From JBFLVQ01 sp040758525 (GTDB lineage: Bacteria; Acidobacteriota; Blastocatellia; Chloracidobacteriales; JADJPF01), in assembly GCA_040758525.1 (NCBI GenBank), contig JBFLVQ010000271.1, positions 1 to 11,522 of the forward strand: a DNA stretch of 11,522 bases, read 5' to 3'. The notes under the pieces were generated by a model, which saw only the letters and a list, made by a program, of their open reading frames with translations, had not been told where the DNA came from and did no database searches. Shown piece by piece: positions 5,928-11,522 of the stretch. Every line of letters begins with the position of its first letter. The first letter of the stretch is position 1. The translations under genes were made by a program, and so were the position numbers.

Positions 5928-8447
5928 CTACTCATCAAAGCGGCGTGTCAGCGCACTAGTATCGACGCGCTGGGCTTCTGCTTTACTGAAATGGAGGGTA
6001 AGATTACGTTCTTTCTTAGAGCGATAAAGCGCTAGCACAAGATCAAAGGCATCTAAATCGCCTCGCAACTGTTCTAGACATTCATTAATAGAGCGTGAGC
6101 CATCAAAGAGTTCTGGTACTTTTTCACCCTGCTCACAACTCTCTGTAAACGACTTTGGCCATTCCAGCTTAAGGTGGGTTGCCGCGGGTGGGAGTTGTAG
6201 AATAATCTTCTGCTCTTCATCAAAGAATTTAAGCATTTCAAAGATAAGTTGGCGGCGTGTAAGACGTAAAGGTTGATCTTCACAAGGGGGATCTTCACGA
6301 AAGAGAAATTCTCCACTATCCCAAGTAAGTATACGGTAGAGTGCTCCCAATAAAGGCAATATACCCAGTTCTACATTAACAATGACACCATCAACTAAAA
6401 AGATGCGAGCAGCATCGGCAATATGGTCATCATCAGTTCTAAGCGTTAGACAACCGGTGCGGCCTGCTTGTTCAAGCTGCTGTAGGATCTCCATTACCGA
6501 ACTCTCACCAATATGTCCAGAAAGTTTCCGTCGCCGTTTGCTACGTAAGAGCAGACGCTTCACCTTTGCTTTGACTGCCTCGACATCAAAAGGTTTCCCC
6601 CAATACTCATCGATTCCTTGGGCAAAAGCAGCATCTATCTCAACATCACTATGGATAGTGCTTAGACAGATAAAGATCAACTCTTGAGTAAGAGAACTGT
6701 TAACAAGCTTCTTAAAGAGCACGCTGCCGCTCATATCTGGTAATGCTAATTCGCTAATGATCAATGTAGGTCGTTGCCGTTCGACAATCTCCAGTACCTG
6801 TTGGCCAGTATCAGCTAGTTGTATTTGACAGCCCAATTCGCTAAGTGAATGGGCGAGTTGGCTGCATACAATAGGATCTGGATCAGCAATCAGTACACTC
6901 TGGTCGCTTAGATCATTGCTTAAATAACCGGTCAGACGATCTAGCCAACTATGCCGTCCATTATTAACCATTGATGTATGTGCTTTGATCAACTCTTCTA
7001 ACTGAGTGTGGTAATTGATATCTGCTTCGCTAAGCGTGGGTACTGTCTGCAAATATTTAACCGCTTCCTCTATTCGATTCTTACCTAGATAATAGAGCAG
7101 TACTTGACGACATTGCTGATAAGCCTGACGATGCTGATTCATCTTGTAGTAGACACTGGCTAATTTATTGGCAATCGCAGTACGGCGGCGTAGATTAACA
7201 ACATTACGCACTTTGGAATAGGCGAGCACCGCCTGCTCTAGCTTACCCGTCTCGCGCAATAGATCGCCAGCGGCAATAAAGCTGGTAATTGCCTCTTCAA
7301 TCTGACCGACTTGTTGATAAAGCTCTGCCAGTTTCTGTTGTAGAGTAGTATCTTTGGGTGCCTGTTCTAACGCTACCTTGTACTGCTCAATTTCACGTAT
7401 CAATTGTTGGCGTTCAATATTAGAACGCATCTGACGGCGAGCTTTAAGCAGACCAGCAGTGGTTGTAATAGGATTAGGACGCTTAATATCGTATGAGGAC
7501 ATCGTGATCAGCAATTCAGCCAACTCATGAGCCATCTCTTCGGCGGACTGTTGACGCTCATCAGGATCTTTTGCCAGCGCAACCAGGATCATATCTTCGA
7601 GCTGTGCAGGCATATCGGCAACAATCTGAGAGGGTGGCACAGGCGTCTCAGTCATATGTAGCGCCATTACCTGTAATGGGCTGGCGCCCACAAAAGGCGG
7701 GTTACCTGTGAACATTTCATAGAAGAGCACCCCTAAACTGTAGATATCTGAGCGATGATCAGTCTCATCACCACGACACTGCTCAGGCGACATATAATTG
7801 GATGTTCCCAGAATTATATGAGGGTCGGTGAGTTTGGCCTCTTGAAAGCGATCAGTAAGAAGTTTGGCTAGCCCAAAGTCTACCACCTTAACCAGACTAG
7901 TATTAAAGAGCCCTTCGAACATAATATTCTCTGGCTTAAGATCACGATGTAGTACACCATGAGTATGGGCTACAGCAATTGCTTCACAAATCTGGCGACC
8001 TATATCGATGCCAAACTCTAAGCCACATTTGGGCCAACGTGCCAGCAGATGCTTAAGCGTAAAGCCACTAATAAACTCCATTACCAAGTAGGCATAGCCT
8101 TCGATAGAGAAGCCAAAATCATATACAGAGACAATATTGGGATGCTTGAGCTTGGCAATCGCAAGTGCCTCGCGGTGGAAACGCTCTTTGGCATTGTGAT
8201 CAGCAGTAAGGCTAAGATTCAAAATCTTGATGGCAACATTACGTTGCAAGATCAGTTGGGTTGCCTTGTAGACTGTGCCCATACCGCCTTTACCAAGTCG
8301 GGTCTCTAAGAGATATTTGTCATCGAGAATTACTGTACCGATCTGCCCGACACCAGCGTCAGCCGAAGACTTCAGCTCACTGCCATCCAGGCGGCAGTGT
8401 TCTATATGATCTTCATAACAGGCGCCGCAAGACGGACACTCTTTCAT
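5928..8447 (-). CDS. multidomain Ser/Thr protein kinase: Cys cluster, kinase, TPR, receiver-like, DUF4388
   Basis: An 839-residue soluble regulator. Residues 4-18 carry a Cys cluster (C4, C7, C10, C18), probably metal-binding. The Hanks-type kinase domain spans about 45-315 and looks active: glycine loop GKGGMG (52-57), VAIK Lys74, HRD 167-169 in HRDLKPEN, DFG 190-192, and a SPE motif at 220-222. TPR-like helices follow at about 368-470. A CheY-like receiver fold spans about 516-635, with acid-pocket Asp522/524, Ser596 and Lys618, but the phospho-acceptor site reads Glu566 (LIISELALPDMSG). A DUF4388 (PATAN-like) domain lies at about 643-740, with an associated C-terminal module to 839. No membrane segment is seen. 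The frame extends to an ATG at 8528, but the ATG at 8447 is chosen because GGAG lies seven bases before it and nothing precedes the other. It converges on sctV with a 12-bp gap, so no terminator separates them. Substrates are unknown. Confidence 0.9.
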   Translation of the reverse strand: MKECPSCGACYEDHIEHCRLDGSELKSSADAGVGQIGTVILDDKYLLETRLGKGGMGTVYKATQLILQRNVAIKILNLSLTADHNAKERFHREALAIAKLKHPNIVSVYDFGFSIEGYAYLVMEFISGFTLKHLLARWPKCGLEFGIDIGRQICEAIAVAHTHGVLHRDLKPENIMFEGLFNTSLVKVVDFGLAKLLTDRFQEAKLTDPHIILGTSNYMSPEQCRGDETDHRSDIYSLGVLFYEMFTGNPPFVGASPLQVMALHMTETPVPPSQIVADMPAQLEDMILVALAKDPDERQQSAEEMAHELAELLITMSSYDIKRPNPITTTAGLLKARRQMRSNIERQQLIREIEQYKVALEQAPKDTTLQQKLAELYQQVGQIEEAITSFIAAGDLLRETGKLEQAVLAYSKVRNVVNLRRRTAIANKLASVYYKMNQHRQAYQQCRQVLLYYLGKNRIEEAVKYLQTVPTLSEADINYHTQLEELIKAHTSMVNNGRHSWLDRLTGYLSNDLSDQSVLIADPDPIVCSQLAHSLSELGCQIQLADTGQQVLEIVERQRPTLIISELALPDMSGSVLFKKLVNSSLTQELIFICLSTIHSDVEIDAAFAQGIDEYWGKPFDVEAVKAKVKRLLLRSKRRRKLSGHIGESSVMEILQQLEQAGRTGCLTLRTDDDHIADAARIFLVDGVIVNVELGILPLLGALYRILTWDSGEFLFREDPPCEDQPLRLTRRQLIFEMLKFFDEEQKIILQLPPAATHLKLEWPKSFTESCEQGEKVPELFDGSRSINECLEQLRGDLDAFDLVLALYRSKKERNLTLHFSKAEAQRVDTSALTRRFDE
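6543..6902 (-). other. receiver-like domain with Glu in place of the phospho-acceptor Asp
   Basis: This part of the kinase gene encodes residues 516-635. The fold signature is preserved: VLIADPDP, LIISELALPDMSG, FICLST and EYWGKPF. The codon at 6750-6752 (TTC on the plus strand, GAA on the coding strand) gives Glu566 where active receivers have Asp. Glu at this place often mimics the phosphorylated state, so the domain may be locked or signal-independent. Confidence 0.8.
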
Positions 8448-8606
8448 GGGCAAGCTCCGGCAACCATAAATAATGTGTATGCCTATAATATCATGAGGAG
8501 TATTACTACTGCGAGAGTTCCATAACATCTATTGTGTATTGGATTAACGGGTAACACAAGGGGAGGCTGGGAAAAATCACAGACACTGTCAGGGTCGCTT
8601 GGTGCA

Positions 8607-8654
8607 ACCACTAATTTGATATATATACCGCTAATTTGCTATATGTACCGCTGA
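8607..8654 (+). promoter_or_regulatory. triple direct repeat, probable LytTR regulator operator
   Basis: ACCACTAA (8607-8614), ACCGCTAA (8627-8634) and ACCGCTGA (8647-8654) recur at an exact 20-bp period, in a wider 20-bp tandem repeat (8611-8630 and 8631-8650, 18 of 20 identical). As I recall, E. coli BtsR (YehT), a LytTR regulator, binds tandem ACC(G/A)CT(C/T)A motifs separated by 13 bp; here the gap is 12 bp. The array ends 74 bp before the ATG of the secreted protein gene, ahead of a weak -10 (TACTAT, 8680-8685) without a clear -35. That fits an activator-dependent promoter. The LytTR regulator encoded at 10314-11039 is the likely binder. Confidence 0.6.
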
Positions 8655-8728
8655 CAGATTTTCTCTTACTGGCACTTTGTACTATTGCTAAACTTAGGAC
8701 ACAATTAACTAAGAGACGGAGAATAACC

Positions 8729-9178
8729 ATGAAGAAATTTATCTTTCTAATGATTGTTATATTAGTGGCGGTAACGGGAATATCATGGCCTGTTGGTTGG
8801 GCGCAAAGCAATGAGGAGGCTGCCGTACGTGTGCCATTAGAGAATTATCTTAAAGGGCATGCTACTGGTAATGCCGAATATATTAGGAAAGCCTTCCATC
8901 CAGATGCAAAAATCTTTTCTTGTCGGGATGGAAAGTTAAATGCACTTACCCTAACTGAATTCGCAACCCGCTTTCCTGGCCAACCTGCGCCTGATGAGGG
9001 GCAACGTAAACGTCAGATAGAGAGCATTGAAATTACTGCCAATGCTGCAATGGCTAAGATTGTGCTCGATTATCCACAGGTCAAATTTACCGACTATATG
9101 TCGCTACTAAAAATTGATGGTGAATGGAAGATCATTAATAAAACTTTCTATGCTGAGCCCAAGAAACAGAGCCAGTGA
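8729..9178 (+). CDS. secreted NTF2-like / putative lumazine-binding-fold protein
   Basis: The 149-residue product begins with a Sec signal peptide (MKKF, hydrophobic core, cleavage probably at GWA|QS, residue 25). The mature part resembles the small NTF2/SnoaL-like alpha-beta cone fold labelled putative lumazine-binding: VPLENYLKGHATGNAEYIRKAFHPDAKIFS at about 35-64, then IESIEITANAAMAKIVLDYP, and the closing FTDYMSLLKIDGEWKIINKTF at 120-140. Members of this fold may bind small ligands or act as accessory domains; none of the catalytic residues of a specific enzyme can be assigned. It should act in the periplasm. The frame can open at 8636, but the ATG at 8729 is chosen for GGAG seven bases upstream and the immediate signal peptide. 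It heads a probable unit with the histidine kinase 51 bp downstream, so a role in signal reception is a fair guess only. Confidence 0.82.
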   Translation: MKKFIFLMIVILVAVTGISWPVGWAQSNEEAAVRVPLENYLKGHATGNAEYIRKAFHPDAKIFSCRDGKLNALTLTEFATRFPGQPAPDEGQRKRQIESIEITANAAMAKIVLDYPQVKFTDYMSLLKIDGEWKIINKTFYAEPKKQSQ

Positions 9179-9229
9179 TCTCTTCAAATGATGTTCATCG
9201 CGCCACCTGAGACAGGGTAAGCTGCCAAC

Positions 9230-10300
9230 ATGGACTTAATTAACCTAAAAACAGACTGGCTCTCATTCTGGCGATTGCAGATCGTGGGATGGTTGCTCTA
9301 TGCAGTGATGATCTATATTACTTTCCTAACCGTGCTGCCTGTCGAAGGTGGATATCTAAGACTGCTACATATCAAGTTGTTCCGCTCGTTAGTTGGTTTT
9401 ATCTTAAGCAGTATCTTGCGATTTATCTATCGTAGTATAGCTCACAAATACTCATTACGTTTGGTTGTACTACTTGCATTAAGCTGTGTATCAGTATTTA
9501 GTATTGTATGGACAACGTTCGATTATCTATACAAATGGTTAACGTTAACAACATTTCAAACAGATGTAGCAATAGCAACCTTTCCACGTACTGCACTCGA
9601 TTATGCCATGACACTAACAGCTTGGAGTGCTTTGTACTTTGGTATTAAGTACTGGCAGGCATGGCAAGTGGAACGTGAGCGCGTCTTACAAGCGGCGGCA
9701 ATGGCTCATCAGGCACACCTGGAGATGTTACGTTACCAATTAAATCCACATTTTCTCTTTAATGCACTCAATTCGATACGTGCTTCCATTGATGAAGACA
9801 GTAGACGCGCCAAACAGATGATCACTGGTTTTTCTGAATTTCTGCGCTACTCATTACTCACTAATAATGTAGAGAACGTATCATTGCGTGAAGAGTTAGA
9901 AGCTATTCGCAATTATTTAGCGATTGAAAAGATCCGCTTTGAAGATAAGTTGGAAGTCGAATTTGATGTTGAGCCTGCTGCTGAAGATTATCTACTACCC
10001 GCCTTTCTAATTCATCCACTGATTGAAAATGCTATCAAGCATGGCAGAATGAGCAATTCTACTCCACTTAAGATTCGTGTGATAGCACAAGTGTGTGGTG
10101 GCTCTTTACGAGTACAAATTGCCAATAGTGGATGTCTAGCTAAATTCTTAACGCCGACACTACCTAATAGCAATGGTACACGTACTGGGCTAAGCAATGT
10201 GCGCCAACGGTTGGCACAGCTTTATCCTAAGCGCAGCCAATTCACCCTAGAGGAAGATAATGGCTGGGTATGCGCAATAATTGAGATTAATCAGACTTGA
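9230..10300 (+). CDS. LytS/YehU-type sensor histidine kinase
   Basis: The 356-residue inner-membrane protein has about four membrane segments in residues 15-140 and no separate periplasmic or PAS sensor domain. A coiled-coil linker (143-168) leads into the His_kinase (LytS-type) domain: the phospho-acceptor His174 lies in LRYQLNPHFLFNALNSIRAS. An ATP-binding domain follows with the N box HPLIENAIKHG (262-272, Asn267), the NSG motif (299-301) and GTRTGLSNVRQRL (316-328). All key residues are present, so it should autophosphorylate. It would pass phosphate to the LytTR regulator that starts 13 bp downstream. The ATG at 9230 has only a weak AGGG about 12 bases upstream, consistent with translation coupled to the preceding gene 51 bp away. 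The input signal is unknown; relatives such as BtsS sense metabolites. Confidence 0.92.
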   Translation: MDLINLKTDWLSFWRLQIVGWLLYAVMIYITFLTVLPVEGGYLRLLHIKLFRSLVGFILSSILRFIYRSIAHKYSLRLVVLLALSCVSVFSIVWTTFDYLYKWLTLTTFQTDVAIATFPRTALDYAMTLTAWSALYFGIKYWQAWQVERERVLQAAAMAHQAHLEMLRYQLNPHFLFNALNSIRASIDEDSRRAKQMITGFSEFLRYSLLTNNVENVSLREELEAIRNYLAIEKIRFEDKLEVEFDVEPAAEDYLLPAFLIHPLIENAIKHGRMSNSTPLKIRVIAQVCGGSLRVQIANSGCLAKFLTPTLPNSNGTRTGLSNVRQRLAQLYPKRSQFTLEEDNGWVCAIIEINQT

Positions 10301-10313
10301 GTAAAGCCAAGCG

Positions 10314-11039
10314 ATGATAGAGACAATTAGAGCAATTATTGTTGATGATGAGAGGTTGGCACGCAAAGAACTACGTTCGCTACTCGCTGCGCATCCTGAG
10401 ATTGAAGTGGTTGGTGAAGCCGATAGTGTTGTAGCGGCAATGGAACTTATTCGTGCGCTAGAGCCATATGTAGTCTTTCTAGATATTCAGATGCCTGGCG
10501 AATCTGGCTTCAGCCTGTTTGATAAGATTCAGGTAAATTTCAAAGTGATCTTTGTTACCGCCTTTGATACTTATGCGATTCGTGCTTTTGAAGTGAACGC
10601 GCTTGATTATCTGCTTAAACCAGTTAACCCTAATCGTCTTGCCGGGGCAATCAATCGTCTATTAACAGGCGCCCAACAGGAATTAGTAAATATTCGCAAG
10701 TTAGAATATGATGATCGTTTATTTGTTGAGACTAATGAACGAGCCTGGTTTTTAAAGTTAGACACTATTATCTATCTGTGTGCGGTGGTAGATTATTCAG
10801 AAATCTTCACTGCTGATGGAGAGAAGATTCTAGTACCAAAGACACTCAAGCAATGGGAGGAGCGTTTACCGGAAAAACATTTTCTCCGCATTCATCGCTC
10901 AATAATGATCAATTTAGAATATATTGAACGGATCGAGCAGTGGAGCAATCGTTCCTACCAGATTTATCTTCGTCACATTGCTACACCTTTTACTGTCAGT
11001 CGTAGATATGCTGCCAGGTTGAAGCTCAAGTTTGGTTGA
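10314..11039 (+). CDS. LytTR-family response regulator
   Basis: The 241-residue cytoplasmic DNA-binding regulator has an N-terminal receiver (about 5-120) and a C-terminal LytTR domain (about 133-239). The receiver is complete: acid pocket Asp11 and Asp12 (IIVDDERLARKE), phospho-acceptor Asp57 (VFLDIQMPGESG), Thr82 (VTAFD) and Lys102 (LLKP). The LytTR part shows FVETNERAWFLKLDTIIYL, LKQWEERLP, FLRIHRSIMINLEYIERIE and FTVSRRYAARLK. Length is standard for the family (about 240). It starts 13 bp after the histidine kinase stop, with only a weak AAAG upstream, so coupled translation is likely. The kinase next to it is its expected partner. The three ACC(A/G)CT motifs upstream of the first gene of the unit are its likely target, giving autoregulation. 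Confidence 0.95.
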   Translation: MIETIRAIIVDDERLARKELRSLLAAHPEIEVVGEADSVVAAMELIRALEPYVVFLDIQMPGESGFSLFDKIQVNFKVIFVTAFDTYAIRAFEVNALDYLLKPVNPNRLAGAINRLLTGAQQELVNIRKLEYDDRLFVETNERAWFLKLDTIIYLCAVVDYSEIFTADGEKILVPKTLKQWEERLPEKHFLRIHRSIMINLEYIERIEQWSNRSYQIYLRHIATPFTVSRRYAARLKLKFG

Positions 11040-11424
11040 TATGTAGTGTCATAGGCGCTTGCTGATTAGCGACTAGATCGTCTAGCGCATCCCTTGCCCC
11101 CTTGCCCCCTTGCCCGCATTACCATGTGAGTAACCCGTTTTTCATATCACTACCATTGAATAGCAATGCACAACAGGTGATTGTCTGTATTATTACGGGC
11201 GTAGAAAAGCCTACTTACTGATAGTGGGATATCCATTATCCTGGTACAAAAAAGAGCGGCTATCATTTTTTTCTATCATTAGAATACAAAATCAGTAAAA
11301 ATCAATTATTAACTTTTAGCAACACACATCGTGCTTTCCAGTAACCTCACAGGTCTTTAATTTAGATAATGGCTATTTTTGACTGGAAATGTACGCCTTA
11401 AGATTTTTAATGGAGACTACCGCA
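11040..11424. other. intergenic region, 385 bp, no gene seen
   Basis: No coding frame is convincing. It holds an imperfect hairpin just past the regulator stop (GCG-a-CTAG/CTAGCGC, 11069-11088, no T run), three 8-bp tandem units (11092-11115), and an 8-bp inverted repeat TTTCCAGT/ACTGGAAA (11335-11342, 11382-11389) ahead of the chemotaxis gene. GATAAT (11365-11370) is a possible -10 for that gene, without a good -35. I see no chemotaxis-type sigma-28 promoter. Confidence 0.6.
11092..11115. repeat. three perfect 8-bp tandem units
   Basis: CCTTGCCC occurs three times head to tail at 11092-11099, 11100-11107 and 11108-11115. It lies between the LytTR regulator and the chemotaxis gene and encodes nothing visible. 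Copy number could vary by slippage. Confidence 0.8.
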
Positions 11425-11522
11425 ATGTTTCGAAATATTACAATAGGGAAGCAGATGATTCTTGCCTATGGGCTAGTATTAATACTGCTGTGTTTAAGCG
11501 GACTGTTGGGTTATTGGTGTTT
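11425..11522 (+). CDS. methyl-accepting chemotaxis protein, N-terminal start (cut by window edge)
   Basis: Only 32 codons are inside the window. The start MFRNITIGKQM followed by a long hydrophobic stretch (residues about 12-32, ending GYWC) is the typical opening of methyl-accepting chemotaxis proteins, in which a short basic N-terminus leads into the first membrane helix before the periplasmic sensor. GGAG (11412-11415) lies nine bases before the ATG. The signalling domain is outside the window, so other membrane sensors with the same kind of N-terminus remain possible. Confidence 0.65.
   Translation, partial: MFRNITIGKQMILAYGLVLILLCLSGLLGYWC

Noticed and set aside
8448..8528. 27-residue N-terminal extension of the Ser/Thr kinase from the ATG at 8528
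   Set aside because: No ribosome-binding site precedes it, and the internal ATG at 8447 has GGAG at good spacing and starts directly at the Cys cluster.
8670..8688. TGGCAC followed by TTGC, resembling a sigma-54 promoter
   Set aside because: The GG-to-GC distance is four bases longer than the strict -24/-12 spacing, so it should not work as one.
8636..8728. N-terminal extension of the secreted NTF2-like protein from an ATG at 8636
   Set aside because: It would place coding sequence over the third operator repeat and hide the signal peptide; the ATG at 8729 has a proper ribosome-binding site.
11069..11088. Hairpin after the LytTR regulator as a rho-independent terminator
   Set aside because: The stem has a bulge and is followed by C-rich repeats, not T bases.
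11092..11115. CRISPR-like array
   Set aside because: Units of 8 bp are contiguous, with no spacers.

Overview
The window is bacterial and gene-dense, with an AT-leaning to balanced composition by eye. It encodes nine protein genes, two of them cut by the window ends. The gene set points to a Gram-negative, diderm, regulation-rich organism: a TonB-dependent receptor with an N-terminal carboxypeptidase-regulatory-like domain, a type III export gate, a Cys-rich Ser/Thr kinase fused to TPR, receiver and DUF4388 parts, and a LytS/LytTR pair. The receptor layout and the kinase N-terminus resemble proteins I associate with Acidobacteriota (Blastocatellia-like). That assignment is a moderate-to-weak inference; other kinase-rich Gram-negative groups remain possible.

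Layout: (1) 1-821, minus: N-terminal part of a TonB-dependent outer-membrane receptor. (2) 924-1223, minus: a 99-residue unknown protein. (3) 1224-1601: non-coding, with a 147-bp segment bounded by ~20-bp inverted repeats. (4) 1602-2615, minus: glutaminase (glsA). (5) 2616-3042: divergent intergenic region with tandem duplications, several hairpins and a rho-independent terminator-like structure pointing right. (6) 3043-5915, plus: a small TPR protein resembling class II type III secretion chaperones, then SctV, the export gate of a non-flagellar type III secretion system. (7) 5928-8447, minus: a multidomain Ser/Thr kinase that converges on sctV with only 12 bp between them. (8) 8729-11039, plus: a secreted NTF2/lumazine-binding-like protein, a LytS-type sensor histidine kinase and a LytTR response regulator, probably one transcription unit. 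(9) 11425-end, plus: the start of a methyl-accepting chemotaxis protein.

How the parts may work together: the TPR protein and SctV look like pieces of a type III secretion apparatus whose other genes lie outside the window. The facing kinase could regulate it, but only position suggests this. Upstream of the NTF2-LytS-LytTR unit are three ACC(A/G)CT(A/G)A motifs at an exact 20-bp period. They closely match the repeat that E. coli BtsR (YehT), a LytTR regulator, is reported to bind, so this unit is probably autoregulated.

Main points for a second look: the LytTR-type triple operator; a structured, terminator-ended candidate RNA ahead of the type III genes; a receiver domain in the kinase whose phospho-acceptor Asp is Glu; and the 147-bp inverted-repeat segment near the left end.
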